The position numbers and the translations under genes were made by a program. Of a DNA stretch of 64,000 bases, positions 1-13,099 are shown piece by piece (position 1 is the first letter of the stretch; each line of letters opens with the position of its first letter). The DNA comes from Sabellastarte sp. h YS-2021 (lineage: Eukaryota; Annelida; Polychaeta; Sabellida; Sabellidae): assembly GCA_964017235.1 (NCBI GenBank), contig OZ024936.1, positions 33,316,040 to 33,380,039 of the forward strand, read 5' to 3'. The notes beneath the pieces were generated by a model. The model did no database searches. It had not been told where the DNA came from and saw nothing but the letters and a program-made list of their open reading frames with translations.

Positions 1-86
1 AATTTCTCTCTAGTAAAGTTAAATCTATCAGTAAGACATTAGATGTCAAAAACCTTTCAGTAAATTCTAAAACCAAATAAACCCTA

Positions 87-283
87 GGGTCAACCACAGG
101 GATGACCCTAACCATAAAGTCAAATTTTAAGGGTCACCTTAAGTGACCCTTCCTAATCTCAAGCTATTGTTTCAGTAAGGTCACCTTACATTTAGGTTCC
201 CATGTAAATATCCCTAATTGCGTAAATCATTTGACTTAGATTCATTAACTCCTACATCACTTTAAGGTCATCTTAAATGACCT
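87..283. repeat. Cluster of inverted AGGTCA/GGGTCA half-sites
   Basis: Three inverted pairs are seen: GGGTCA (87-92) with TGACCC (103-108); GGGTCA (131-136) with TGACCC (144-149), spacer 7; and AGGTCA (265-270) with TGACCT (278-283), again spacer 7. A lone AGGTCA lies at 178-183. AGGTCA is the classic nuclear-receptor half-site, but no gene start is visible next to the cluster, so a decayed hairpin repeat is as likely as a regulatory element. Confidence 0.35.
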
Positions 284-299
284 CCTCCGTCTAATCACG

Positions 300-1000
300 T
301 AACTTTATTCTATATTTATCATACTAACTTTGTATAGTTGTTGGGATAGATGTAATTGCATATAGATATATATATATACATACTTACAGTCGTCAGCCAC
401 TTTAAGGTGGCCTTAAGTCTTTTGTGTAAAACGTCTATCAAAGTATGTAAATATCAAGTTAGAGGCTAACATAGAATAAACTAATTTTATTCCCAACTGT
501 AGTATCATTCATGTTGTTGTCACACTCGGGGGAGGGGCACTGTGTAGCATCACGTTAAATCCTGATTTAAACAAAACAAGTCTGACAGGTATTCTGAATG
601 TGCCTCGAGAAAGGGTTCACACATCAATGTTCCTGACCTCCTCAGCAAGAGAGAGGAATTACCAAATATGTCAACTGGAAAAATTTTCACATTGTTTTTC
701 ACATTACATCTTTAAACCAAATATAATGAAATTGGTTTTATCAAGATTAAGTTTCAGCTTGTTTGCAGATAACTGCTTTTGACATCATCTAAGTAAATTT
801 TCAACCTAGGAAAGAAGCCATATCCTTGTATTTAAAATGAACATTTAGTCGTGTATCATCAGCATAAAGTTGCAAGTTATGCCAGGATGACTTTGAATAA
901 CTTTTCTTAGGGAGTGGTGTATCATAAGAAGAGTACTGAACCAAAGACAGAGCCCTGGGGCACACAGTACAAGTGGTTCTTCAGCATCAGATAAAACAGA
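300..1000. other. Intergenic stretch with no recognised gene
   Basis: AT-rich DNA with a short (TA)n tract near 366-378. Frames are short and no family is recognisable. The last hundred bases, on the minus strand, probably belong to the LINE fragment that follows. Confidence 0.5.
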
Positions 1001-1004
1001 GCCA

Positions 1005-1304
1005 ATATTAATGTACTGAAGGCAAATTGGAGAGGAAAGACTTGAACCAATCTAGACCACTGATACCAAACCATGAACTCAAACAATCTCTGAGCGTGCC
1101 ATGATCCATGGTATCAAAAGCTGCTGATTGGTCAAATAACACAGTAGAAATGGCTTTACCCCTAGTCAATGTAGTTTCAGATGAGTGACCAAGCTTATAA
1201 GCTGGCAGATTGACATTTTCAAGTCCATTGAAAATGACATGGTCATTTAAGTATGAAGTGATCACTCGTTCCACAAGTTGGCTGCAATGAAAATGTTTTA
1301 TCAC
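1005..1304 (-). pseudogene. LINE reverse transcriptase fragment (CR1/L2/jockey-like)
   Basis: The minus-strand frame contains AYKLGHSSETTLT followed by VLFDQSAAFDTMDHGTL. This is the conserved block of non-LTR reverse transcriptases in which a YR.xHSTETAL-type motif precedes the catalytic LDLSAAFDTIDH motif; here the first Asp is kept in DQSAAFD. Only about 100 residues remain. The YADD box, the endonuclease and the 3' tail are missing from this piece. It is a dead relic with no promoter or partner gene nearby. The precise clade is inferred from general resemblance only. Confidence 0.75.
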
Positions 1305-3304
1305 TGGTAATATGGTTTATATGCAATCATAACCATTTTTGGGCACGTGTGCCTTGTTGAAATGGACACATTTTGAATATAGCCCTGTATATCCATAGGT
1401 AGACAATAGTCTAAATTCTCAAGCAATATAGACTATTGTCCAATGACTTTAGTATTACCATCTACCAGATGTCTACCAGAGGATATTAATTATTGTGTTA
1501 CTGAATGATTCAACTGTGCATTCGTGTTTCTGAGATGAACAATAACATAAAAAATAAGGACGAAGAACAAATATGTCAGAACTTGTGAAGTGATGATGTA
1601 AAATCAGAAACCGTTAAGAATACATTATGAGGTCTAATACGTATGAAATAATAATAATTGTGTATGGAGTAAGACAAGGATCAATATTTGGTGATAAACC
1701 TGAATCAAGAGATCTTTTAAGCAGCCCAACGAATTGCAAAAGGATTCCTGCTACTATAAATTATTTTATTCAACACAAACGTCAGAGTGATTTAAATTAT
1801 AAAAAACAACAATTTCACTAAAATGAAGTACCTCTCATTCTCAATATCTTAATAACATTAAGAGCTGTTGCAGATATCTTCTTTTATTTTTATCAATTTG
1901 TTTTTTGTTTGGATTTTCAACAATGTAATATCTTACAAGTAAACAGACAAAGCTATGAAAAAGGAAAATTGATTATCTTCATGAAAGAAAATGTTCTATA
2001 ATTCTGTTGTTGTTGTTTTTTTCTAGTTGCTGAAAGTATAAACATTTTTTTGTGAAACGAAAATGATATCTGTGATCACAAAAGACACATACTAACTTCA
2101 AAAACATATCTTATCTGTTCCAACTATGGATGTTAATATGAGTTATCACAGGAACCTAAACTAGATAATTTACCATCTAATCCCATCTAAACAACTGGTT
2201 TAATGTAAAGTATAGACACTATTCTTGTGATAGATAAAACACAAGAGACCAAGTGTACCTGTTTAAACATTATTGCTATTTATTTTTTTCACAAATTTGA
2301 ACATAAATGCAACATATGGAAAAAAGTTAAAACAACCCAGTGTATTAATAATAAATGCATTGTATATTATTGTAGACACCCTGTTTAAGAGAGACATGTT
2401 CAATACAATTCACAACTCAATCATTAACAGTCACATACACATGAAGACTTTATAAGCCAACACTCAGTGTCAAATTTCAATAACTCTAGTTATCAAAATT
2501 TTGTACAATCTAATCTAATGTGGACTTTTATAGCGCTTAATCTCAATCGCTGATGGACTCTAAGGTGCAAATACTATATACTATATTTGTTATTTACTAT
2601 GGTATCTTTTTTGAATGGAGAGAAGTGATAGCTAATCTTTTCCCTGAAGTGGTCAAAGTAGGGCCCCAAATTTAGAATCGACAAGTTCTTATGACAACTT
2701 GTACATATGGAACAGTAACATTAGAACGTATAATCACAACTGCCTCACATGTTCTACATCTCTGAGTCTCAGCATAAAACATTTTGTACATTAGTATTGT
2801 ACCAAAAGAAGTCTTTCCTTTCTCATGTATTCTTTGCACTAGTATTTTGATACAATTACCCAATGTGGAGAGCTTATTAGCCCCCATCTCTTCATCTTTA
2901 ATCCAGTTAACCCTTGTTAGTAAATATCACAGATTCTAGTAAAAATACCTTAGAGTTTACAAAATACTTAGAGTACACATAAGTCTTCATATCTGTATAA
3001 TGTATGATAACCAGTCTTTTAAACATTGGTGTACTGTGAAATAAACGTACACATAAGACTACAAATAATATTATAAACTGGAAAAATGAATTACAATTTA
3101 AATGACAGTAGCAGTTTGATTTGTATTTTTGAATCGAGTAAATTTGAAACACTTCAGCCATTAAGGGCGTAGCCTTTGTTATTTCTATCATGTGTAACCT
3201 CTATCTCAATGGACACAATTATTGCACAAGATAGTGCTTTTCAAAGTATTCAGTGTATATACATTTTGATTCAGCAGTCCAATGGGGTTAAAAACTTCAG
3301 CTAA
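1305..3304. other. 3' flank of CUB gene A, left part of duplicated block 1
   Basis: No protein gene is recognised. From about 2,030 this DNA matches the 3' flank of the second CUB gene (32,590-33,850). Shared short words include GAAGTCTTTCCTTT (2,808 and about 33,570) and CACTTCAGCCATTA (about 3,150 and 33,785). Near 2,520-2,575 lies TTTTATAGCGCTTAATCTC, which resembles the reverse complement of LINE 3' tails seen elsewhere in the window. Part of this region is probably the 3' untranslated region of gene A, but no clear AATAAA signal was identified. Confidence 0.55.
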
Positions 3305-6300
3305 TTAAGGAGTATACTCTGGTGGAAAGTGTGCAGCATCTACCTCCACTACTTCAGAACTCTTGGGCATGGTTTTGATCTCCCCTCCTGTAGCAGACTG
3401 TGCTGTGCTGAAGATGGAACCACCTCCTGCTCTTGTATCTCTGTTGCCTGTGAAGAACTGTGGAGCCTGGTCTTGTGGAGATGAACTGGATGCTTCTTGG
3501 ACAGGAATATTACCATCAGCTGTTCCTGTGGTAAAGAATTGTGGAATTTAGACTGGCCATATACTCTTGAATCATTCTCACTGAGTATAGAAGTTTTACT
3601 TAAAAGTACATATTTTCTTTGCCAATATTAAATGTATGATGCTTGTTTAGAACAAGTAATCCTGGTATTTTACTGTATGATTATGGCAAGTCACAGTGAT
3701 GGTACATCAAACTCATCTACCACCACCTCTAAGGTAATTTGGTCAAATGTTGGCAAGTGGTGATGCCAATAGGTTTCAACTGTAGTCTATTGACCAACTA
3801 GTACACAATGCTCTACTCACCCAGCTGCCACTTATAACATGACCTACTCACTAAAATATTACATTTAATGAGTCAAATCAAAATTGACAGTTCACTGAAT
3901 GTTTTCAGTGTATGAAGTAAATGTATGCTAATAAGAACATAACACAAATGTGCTTACTGTGCACCACACCCTGCACTCTGGCAGTGTTCTTCTCATTCCA
4001 GGCTATGACAATACATGTGATGACACAAGCGGTAAAGCCAACAATGATAGCAAGTCCAAACAGAGAGCCAACAACTATTGCTGCAATGAATCCAGCGTCA
4101 GAACCTCTATCTTCCCCTTCATGAGTCGGAGCTTCTTCTGTGAAAAATATTAGAATAATTAACAGAATATTCAATTTAAGTAAAAAATTTGACGAAAAAA
4201 ATACGTCACTTACAACTCATTGCAATAAGCTTGTAATCTTTCTGTGAACATCTGCTAGGGTGAACCTTCATCTGAAGAATATTTACACCAGAATTATTAA
4301 CACAAGTATTTGGTGCCTTGTTATCTATGATAGTGAAACTCTATTCCTTAAAAAATCTGTATTAATATCCTTTGTAGATAAGGATTGAAATTATATTGGA
4401 AAATATGTTAGATCATAATTTATGTATCTCATTGAAAATGTGGAATAGGTTATCGAAATTCATGAGTCCGCCTCTTGCAATGGTATGAAAATTTACTTGA
4501 TGATATCAAATATGGTGTATTGGTTTATATATCCATGAACATTTTCAAGTTCAACATAGAAAGTCTGCAGGAAAAACATTATAAATGTAAATATGTAATT
4601 CTATCTGCTGAGACTGCAATGCCGGATGTTTACCTGCAATTGTGTATGACATCTTAAACCCTTCATCCCCACCCTGACTGTCTGTGATGAACTCTACATA
4701 TAGGTACCTGCCCGTAGAGTCTGTTTTATAGGAATCCCTGTCTTCACAGATAGTTTCCAGCAAATCTCCCTCATCTGACAAAGTAAACAAGTGTTCCATA
4801 TTATCATTTTACTCGTACTTCCATGATGTCTTCTTCTATGTCTATGGGATTCACTGAAAGTCTGCGCTAATATTATCTGTGTTGTCGAGAGGGGCAAAAG
4901 TCTATATTTTATTTAATGTACATAGGTAATCATGTATTAAAAGATAATTTAGTCTATAATACTATGAAAAAGTACTCAGATGTGAGATATAAACCATCAA
5001 GCAATAATACACTGGCAAAGTATGAAGCAATGGGGGCATTGGTTGGTGTTGTATTTCAGTTTTGAGGTCAAAAGCCATGTCCAGTACATTTATTACTGAG
5101 GAAAACGAAAACAGTGATTCTGTTTCTGTCTGTCTCAAGTGTATTCATAAACATGAAAGAGGCATAACGGAGTTGCCAGAGTGATCATTTTACAATATAA
5201 TCATTTTATGCCTAATATGTCAGCAATAGTATTCCTCTGTGGATCATATTAAATATGTAGCTAAATATGTGTCTAATGACTGTTACAATTTGGGTAAATC
5301 TTTAAATATATTTACACAGTGTCATATATTGTTCTGTAATGTTATATCCTATGATTACATTTTAGCAGTTTGAGGAGGTTTTAGTGGTCCTGAGTTTGCA
5401 TCCAGCTCATTGTTATTAACCAGATATATTAACCTTGCATCAACTTTAACCCTTGCAGATTTTATCGTACAAATATTTCTGCTACAGTATATCTCAAAGT
5501 AACATTCATAAAATTATTAAATGAGTGTCAGGGACTATGTGGTGTAGTGGATTATGAACTATTTTCCCTCCTTTGGCTATGTGGAATGATTTAGAAGTTT
5601 TGGCTTTTATATGTATATCTATAAACTTCCCCCAGTAGTTTATGACTTTTCCATACAAAAATTTTAAAGATATGATCCATACAAAATAACAAAAACAGCA
5701 TAAAGCATTATTTAGGCAAACAAATCAATGGGTTTAGCTTTTCATCACTTGCCTGAGTCTCCATTGTAAATGTTCACCTTGTCACCTGACTGAGAGTTGC
5801 ATCCACCATTCAGATTAACTTCATCGGCATCTACCTCCACTCTTTGATCTTCATCTGCTTGTATGATCCAACATGTATGCTGGTTACTGTTATAAAATAC
5901 AGGAACACTTTACATTTGAAGAATATGAAGAGAAATGCATGTTGCTCCCAATCGCTGACACAATACTAGGGTGGTCATATCCAGGCTATCTAATTTAAAA
6001 TGTAGGAAAAGTTCATGGTTTGTGAGCTCTTGGCACTAAGTCCTGATTATTTTGTAATGTTGCTTTCTACATAAAACTGTGGTTGTGTTGCTTAAACTTG
6101 TTTCGAAAATTTATCAGGATTAAGTAAAGGGAATTGGTATTTAATTCTGCATCCTATCATTTAATGTTGCAGGTTATATTGTGATTCTGTTCTAGTGGTT
6201 TATCCGTTTATTTAATGTTTTATCTCACGCCTTGTACCTTATCGGTTTTGTATTGTGGCGGGTAGTTCGAAGGGCAGAAGTCACCAGTACATACAGTTGG

Positions 6301-7761
6301 TCAAGGTTCTGTACTGTAAACTGCCGATCAAAGGCAAAAGCTTTACCAGCTTTCCCACATGTCAGCAGGCCATTATTCAAACTCTGGTCTCAGAGGTGGG
6401 AGGTGAGTGTGTAACCACTGCATCACTGTGTCCATCTTATGTCCTATAGCTTCAAAGCAGCGTCTTCAGAGTGGTTTGTGACAATTTTAGCATTCAATCA
6501 CTCGGATCTCACTTTTGTTGTCGTGGGTTCAAGTCTAGCCCAGGTTCAGCCTTCAAGATTCCCTATGGGCCTGACCTGATATAACCTTAGATATAAGAAG
6601 TGGTGTAAAACCACCAAACTTGATCTGTGGTTCAACCGGTTTTCAAAAAAAAAATGTGTCGTTTGAAGTAAAGAAGCATGTTTAAGGGCAAGGAGTAGTA
6701 AAATATATAATGTTGATCCGAATATATTTTATAATTTATTTTCAATTCTATTTTTTGGGAAATGAACAGACATGTTTGACAAGAACTGGAAAATTTACAT
6801 GAACAAGGTTTGACTTAAATAGATACAAAATGGCTAAAACTCACTTTTCATAAGATGCTGTGCCGTAGGAACTGTGAGACAGAAAGTACTGGGTCTCTGT
6901 AGTAGCTTGCAGTCTCACAAGGTTCAAACAGGTGTCTCCATCAACTACACAAAGAGTCATCAAATATATTGATCATTTAATCAAAATCATAGAACGGTAG
7001 TCATAGAAATATACTGCTAACGTGATCAGAATCATAGAAAAAAGGTGAATTCAGAATCATAAAAAGGGACTTAATGGTGACTATAAGAATAATAACAGGC
7101 TGAGAGTTGTTTTCATTCTATATTTTCACAGGTTGAACACAAAATCCGTCCTTGTGTTTCAAGTATAATTATGTCTTTATGTACCAAATTCCACAAGTGG
7201 CAATTCTGAGGACCTGTCCCAATATGACCCTGGCTGTTGAACGGGACGTAAAACCCCAACTTTGACTTTGACTTTATGTACCAAATTATTATGTACGAAC
7301 AGATGATGCTTTGCCATTATGCACACACTGATTATACCATATGAACATGTACACCATGGTTGTACTAAGTCATAATATTCCCATGGATTATGCTTAGTCA
7401 TTATGTGCTAAATCATTATGTACAGATTGACTCGAATATGTCATTATGTAAACATTAATTGAGTTAAGTACTAACTTACACACTGACTGTACCAAAAAAA
7501 ATCATTAAAAAGAACATCACAAAATACAATTTATATATTTTACCTGGACTAAATTGGATATATCTGAAGCTAAAGATTTATGTACTTTGACATTTCCATC
7601 TTGTGTGTGCAATTCTTATTTGTTTATTACATTAATACATTATTTATTTACTTATGATTACAAAATGTATTAAAACATTTTAAAATAATCAAACCATATG
7701 TGTAATACTCACTGCAATAGATTAAGCCACAAAAATAAGCCAACATAAAAATAAACTTCAT
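3305..7761 (-). CDS. CUB-domain type I membrane protein, copy A (six exons)
   Basis: I reconstructed a spliced gene of 274 residues from coding exons 7761-7713, 6944-6845, 5886-5753, 4774-4634, 4137-3958 and 3525-3305. Intron phases are 1,2,1,1,1. Residues 1-16 form a hydrophobic signal peptide (MKFIFMLAYFCGLIYC). Residues 22-139 make one CUB domain with the four expected cysteines (C22, C55, C79, C104), the CWII motif, the YNGDS turn and the GRYLYVEF/EGF end strands. Residues about 157-187 are a transmembrane helix with a GSLFG small-residue patch. The tail of about 85 residues is Ser/Gln rich and ends in PPEY (269-272), a WW-domain ligand motif. All acceptors are AG; the third intron has a GC donor. 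Such proteins act as surface receptors or adhesion molecules; the ligand cannot be inferred. Its paralogue is at 33,965-40,165. No frame disruption was seen. Confidence 0.85.
5745..5756 (-). other. Non-canonical GC splice donor, intron 3 of gene A
   Basis: On the minus strand exon 3 ends ...GACTCAG and the intron begins GCAAGT, which fits the consensus of GC-AG introns (AG|GCAAGT). The equivalent site of copy B reads CAG|GTAAGT. The reading frame and the homologous exon boundary both require this position. Confidence 0.75.
6465..6654 (+). repeat. tRNA-derived SINE in intron 2 of gene A
   Basis: A box A-like word (TCAGAGTGGTT, about 6,466-6,476) precedes a box B-like GGGTTCAAGTC (6,525-6,535) at tRNA-like spacing. 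A body follows with a GTAAAACCACCAAACT tail word and then an A-run (6,645-6,654). This order (Pol III promoter, body, A-tail) is typical of a SINE rather than a tRNA gene. Confidence 0.6.
7199..7277 (+). repeat. SINE 3'-half fragment in intron 1 of gene A
   Basis: The segment carries GGCTGTTGAACGGGACGTAA followed by AACCCC and a short TTTGAC tandem tail. This word is typical of the conserved 3' domain of molluscan and other invertebrate SINEs. No box A or box B head was recognised in front of it, so the copy looks 5' truncated. Confidence 0.5.
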
Positions 7762-7780
7762 TTTCAATCAATTTCTGTCT

Positions 7781-7791
7781 TATATTTTATA
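7781..7791 (-). promoter_or_regulatory. TATA-like element upstream of gene A
   Basis: TATAAAATATA occurs 20-30 bases before the ATG of gene A on the minus strand. If it is a real TATA box the 5' leader would be almost absent, so it may be chance AT-rich sequence. Copy B keeps the adjacent GTATAAGACA word but not the full motif. Confidence 0.2.
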
Positions 7792-9980
7792 CTGATCTTT
7801 CCCTGGTTTTACTGGAATATTATAACTATCTAATCCTTCTGTGTGTATGGATAACACATTTACAGGATTAATAAATCAATTCACTGGTTAGACTGTTTAT
7901 TTTATATTATAATATTCCTTGCTCACTGTTTGTATTTGCTTGTCAGTGTGAGTCTGTTTTCTTGCTACCCAGAGTCATTGATTTATCGGAGCTAGGTTAA
8001 CATAATCAAAATTGTCCTCAGATTTTATGGTACAGAAAACTTCTATATGGATAAAACCCGAGTGTTTGGATCCAGCATATGTCGCAATAACATTTCACTG
8101 TTGGTTACTATACTTGCTTGAAATCAGTTTTTCTCTGTTGGATAATCAAAATCCTGATTTCATAACTTTAAAAATATTCAGTACTGTTTAGAATTTTATA
8201 TTGCTTCAGACACTAGCATCCTAGAATTTCATTACCAGTTGTTGCCAATCTTTTATATCTCCAGTTTAGTTAGTTCGGCAAACCTACATGACAATTATAT
8301 TAATACAATTTACATGTGTAAGAAGCACTAATATTTAACCAAAAATTCTTATAAATTACATGTGACAAAATTATGTAACAATACAGATGTATTTTATTTT
8401 ATCCTTTTTATATGAAAATCCATACTCATAACCACATTTTCTGTATATGAGTTCATATTTTGTGGAAACACAAGAAAACATATACATTGTTGTATTGTAT
8501 TTATATTTATACTCAGTGCAATATCCCTATGTACTACAGGATTCAAAGCACTATATGATACATTGGCCTGTACAAGTACAGTCCAACTCTCAAATTACAG
8601 ACATTCCCCTAACTGAAAGACAGAGGCTCAAGGATAACAGTTTATCAACGTCCTTGAAGTTCTTTAACCTCCCAGATAGGATGGAACCTAATGACAGAGG
8701 ACCGCCATTTTAAGTGGTCATCCAAGCCACTATATATCTGCCTGTACCTGGGATTGAGCCGACGTCCTCTGTGTTCCTAGGCGACCTTTTATCAGACAGA
8801 CTCACGCCAGAAGCAAACACAACAAAACTTATTGACTAGGTTATACATAGGTAACACCATTCTGTGATGAGAAGCTACAAGTTGTGTACTTTTGGTTGTG
8901 GGGTTATTGTGATACACTCCACATTTTGTATTGATAGCATATCTTCAAAATGATTCGATGGGATTCGCAATTAATGTAGGACACCATCCACACAACATAG
9001 ATTGTGATTTACATTCAGCAGCACTGCTTTAATTGTTTGAAAAGTCTCCCGCGACCCCTCACAATCCACACCAAAATGTGTATGCTGGAGGAGAGAACAC
9101 CATAAATATATACAGTCTGAAGTTTGTCAGCTTGGAAGTAAATACTCACAGAAACCACCATATGAAAAGGTATGACCTAGGCATAAGTAGTTGTATTGCT
9201 AATGCAAATTATGAAAAGATTACCAACCATATGTCACACGGTACATATTACAATTTCTCCCTTATATGAATCACAGCCATATGTGATAGAACCTAAGTAT
9301 CAATATATGTTCCATTGATGTAACACAAAAACAATTATTGCAGCAAATTTACCACACTAATTATATTGAATGATATTAAGCAATACTATAACAAGAAACA
9401 GAACAAAAGGTATACAACATAAACGCAATAATGTCACTCCGTTATAAACTGGATAGATTTTACCATATTTTATTTTGTAGCGCCTTCACAGACTGTGATA
9501 TTTTGCAGTTCTGTTTCGACTTATAAGCAATCCGGGGATGATTTACACTAGGTCTCAGGATGAGCCAGGTTACAGGCTAGGCCGCTGGTTCAAACCTTTT
9601 AGGCTCACAATCTGTTTCCCAAAAGTTGATTCGGCTGAAACTGAGCTGAGCCAAAAGTCTCAACTATAAGTCACTTAAATTCTATAAAATTACATTGTTT
9701 TCCACAAATGTACTTTGGAATATACGAAGTTTAAAAATATAAACATTAGCATGATCATGGATGACTGACACAATTTTTTTCATTTCATTTAAATGAAAAC
9801 AAGGGCACTCAGAGTGCACTCTGCCAAGGCACATAATAATATGTAAATAGGAACATCCAGATGTTTTTTTCTGAATCCAGATCAAAATTTAATGGGAACC
9901 AAGTTGGACAAAGACCCATCTTATGATTCCAACAAGTCGTATTTACCTAAATCTGATGACAGACAAATAAAAACACAAAC
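7792..9980. other. 5' flank of gene A, block 1, with dispersed repeat
   Basis: Sequence up to about 8,230 matches the 5' flank of gene B (40,170-40,580), for example TTGATTTAT followed by GGTTAACAT. At 8,510-8,625 there is a dispersed repeat sharing CAGGATTCAAAGCACTA and ATTCCCCTAACTG with 34,970-35,085. Around 8,735-8,760 an antisense box B-like word (GGGATTGAGCCGACGTCC) hints at an old SINE. The rest holds no recognisable gene. Confidence 0.5.
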
Positions 9981-10855
9981 ACAGGGGCGTAGGAAGCAAT
10001 TTTTGGTTGGGGGGGCGAGAAACCAGATTGCACCGACGCGACGCAACACCAACAATTTTGGTTAATTTTACAGAATGTATTGCATATAGGTAATATTCAA
10101 ATGGTCCAATTAAAATATTTTAAAGTTCCTTTACCAAAGGAAATCTTTGTGACGACATCAATCCTAAGTTGTCCTGACCTTGTATGGGTATAGAAATACA
10201 TATAGTCACCTCTGCATTTGAAAGGTATTTCTAATATCTTGACTACATGTTTCCAGAACCTGTGACCTTTCCTTCAAGTGCTGAGCTGATACAAGATCTA
10301 ATTTTAGCAAGGTTAATCCCCAAATTAAGGGGGATGTATAATCGTTGGACTGGCCAGGTCCAATAAACACACAGTAAAGAAAGAAGAGATTTCTGGAAAA
10401 AATCTTATCAGCTGACAAATTGCTGTGCTAAGCAATTGCTCTGTGTGAATTTGAAACTACATGTCTAGGTTCTATTTTAAATTAGTAACATGGTAAATTA
10501 AATGTAGAAGATTACTATATGTATGATTTTGGTCTGCATAAGTGAAACATTTCACAGAATTTTACAAATCCCATGACAGGTTAACTGAAAATGTTCCTTT
10601 TTACAAATCATAAAAATAAATATTTTACAGTTCAAATGGTAGCTTACACAATGGTGCATGTGAGCAATGAACAAGGTAAAAGTGTAATTTGACCACATAT
10701 TATTGAGTTACCTGTTAAAATTTACATAAACGTCAAAACTGGAGTTTAGTTCTTTTGCAAAAAGTTGGGGGGGGGGGGGTGAAAAGATATCCCCCCCCAA
10801 CTTTATGGTTGGGGGGGGCGGCCGCCCCCGCTGCCCCCCAGTTCCTAGGCCTATG
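9981..10855. mobile_element. G-rich MITE-like element with short inverted ends
   Basis: The left end reads AGGGGCGTAGGAAGC and the right end, reverse complemented, reads ATAGGCCTAGGAACTG, so the termini are imperfect inverted repeats. Runs of G and C follow each end (10,767-10,779; 10,791-10,798; 10,811-10,836) and could fold back on one another. No protein is encoded. I could not find a convincing target-site duplication. Confidence 0.55.
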
Positions 10856-12170
10856 AAACAGACAAATCAGACAAATGGTTATGAAAATAATGCCTCATTT
10901 GAAGAGGTGACAAGCTTAGGGGTTGGCAATGAGTAAGGATTTGTCACAGCAGAATATTTGAAACGTATGTCAACTTTGTGGATTTCTATTGAAATTGCTG
11001 ATATTGTCAGTACATCCTTATCCACTGGCAAAAAGGGTGTATGTTGGTTTGTACAGCAGGTGGAACTGATTAAATCCTCAACTGTTGGGCAAACTTAATA
11101 GGGCGTTCTGTGGCGGTACATTCCCACATCAATTCAGCTCCAGGAAATCTGATTGTCTTAGCACTGTATTGTCTCAGAGACCCATAAAGTAAAACTGACC
11201 ATGTCTCAACCTGACCCTGAGAATGATGCAAAACTGGAACTACAGCATGGATACATGATTTGACAGCCATTACGAACTGTATACTAATGTTATTTACATT
11301 AATTACAATAGATTTTGAAAAAAAATACACAAAAAAAAACAATCTTCTGGAGTGTATACAAAATCGACTGGAAGGACTACTTATCTGTATTAGTCAATAG
11401 ATATTTGGGTAAAAACATTTTTGCCAAGCATAAACATAGCAACTGAACTGTGACTAGTATTCTATTGGTGAAGTCAGAAGAAAATTAATCACAAGCCAAA
11501 TATAAATATACTAAACTCTACTTCCCCGTTTTTTGTGTCTAAATAAAGGTTTGTTTTATGTCCATGCATTGGGGTACATTTCTAGAATCGGTGAATATAT
11601 AATATTTATTATTTCCTCATTGTAAAGCTCTAACCAACACAAAAAGTTTTCACTCTAAGGACGATAAGCTTTTGTCATATGATTTAGCATTTTTATGTTT
11701 TTAATTGGATTTAATATGGCACTTTCACGACTACTATTTCAAGGCAGTTTGTGAAAAAGGTAGGGATAGTTACAAGATACTGAACTTCTGTTCTGCGGTT
11801 TGGATATGATATTGTTTTAGGATTAGTCAGGTTTCTTCCATTAAATTTTTAGAAAGTTCAATTGCTTTATAAAGAGCTATCTAACCCTGTATTTACAGCT
11901 TTGTAAAGGGGTATTTTATTTTATGTTTGTTTATTTTTCTTCTCTGCAAGTCAGCTGGACTTCTTGTAAATTATATTGCAATAACATTGTCGATATATGC
12001 AGTAAATTGTCAGGAAGAATGTTAATAATTGTTTATCTTTCTGAAAAATGCAAGGATAAATATCTAAAGCAGAATATATTGCAAGATGTATATAATAAAA
12101 TGATCGACCAGTGCCTAAGATGTGTCAATAATATTTCTTATCTGGTCTCATACTGTTAAAAATTAAGGTA
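10856..12170. other. Unassigned part of block 1
   Basis: No gene is recognised. Sequence at about 11,470-11,705 matches 46,885-47,085 (CAAATATAAATA, ATTGTGTCTAAATA-like and TTTAGCATTTTT words in the same order). This places the stretch inside the large segmental duplication. Confidence 0.5.
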
Positions 12171-12179
12171 TTTTAGTAA

Positions 12180-12480
12180 CTTTCCGTAACCTAAAGTTTT
12201 CTGAGTTTTTTCTATCTTGTCGATTGCATGTTACCATACAATGAGATACAGTGAACCAATACTTTCTAGCTCTACTTGTTTCTATATTATAGACAGCACA
12301 AAGATACAGTAATCCAATGCTTTCTGGTTACTTGCTTCTGTCTCACAGGATGGAATTTTGTCACACAATAATACATTGGTCCAATGCGAATTTGTTTCTA
12401 TCTTATAGACAGCATGCTAAAACACAGTTCAAAATATTGTTATTGCCACTGGTTCAGCTGCCAGACTTTTTGTGATAGTG
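12180..12480 (+). repeat. Tandem repeat of about 65 bp, first part
   Basis: About four diverged units, each running TTCTATCTTGTAGACAG, CATGTTACCACACAATGA, then a GATCCAATGCTTTCT-like stretch. The array resumes at 14,286 after a LINE-bearing insertion and has a counterpart at 52,290-52,780. Confidence 0.65.
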
Positions 12481-13099
12481 TGTGTTTATCGACACCCTGT
12501 CCCATGTTCTGAAGTCTTTTTGATCAATTCTTTACTCTCTCTGAGTACTGTCTTCAGTTAGTTTCTCATTCTTTTTGTGGTGATTACAATATTCATGTTG
12601 ATACAACGTCCAAGGATGGTGTTTAATTTCAGAATTCAGAGTCATGCAATGGTACCCAGCATGTTCACTCACCAGCATGTTCACTCACCAAGCCACCTTC
12701 TTGGACACATTCTTGTTCTCTTGAACTCCTACTGAGCCCATTGTTGTTGCAAAATGTTCGGTTTGGTGGGTTTATTTTGGATCATGCCCTGGTGCGTGAT
12801 TTCATTAGCCCTTCTGCACCCAAGTCATGCACAGGTACTTTTAGAGGTGTCATAAGATACAAATGCAGAGCCAGAGGAGGGATTTTGCTGATTGCTCATT
12901 TGTTACATGTCCTGGCAATACAATGCCCTCTATGAGCAATATACAAAAGATTTAAGAGGCTTGCTTGCTGCTATGGTGTCCTGAACTTTACCAAAGGCTG
13001 CTGCTGGATGACTTTCAGACTCCTATTTACTGGCAAAGGCTGTCAGCTGTCAATTAGAATGGATCAAGCACAAAGACAAGTCTCCACAAAATTGAGCTA

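Noticed and set aside
3921..4153. Plus-strand frames of 67 codons
   Set aside because: Shadows of the transmembrane exon of gene A.
6465..6545. tRNA gene
   Set aside because: Box A and B are present, but no acceptor stem closes and a SINE body with A-tail follows.
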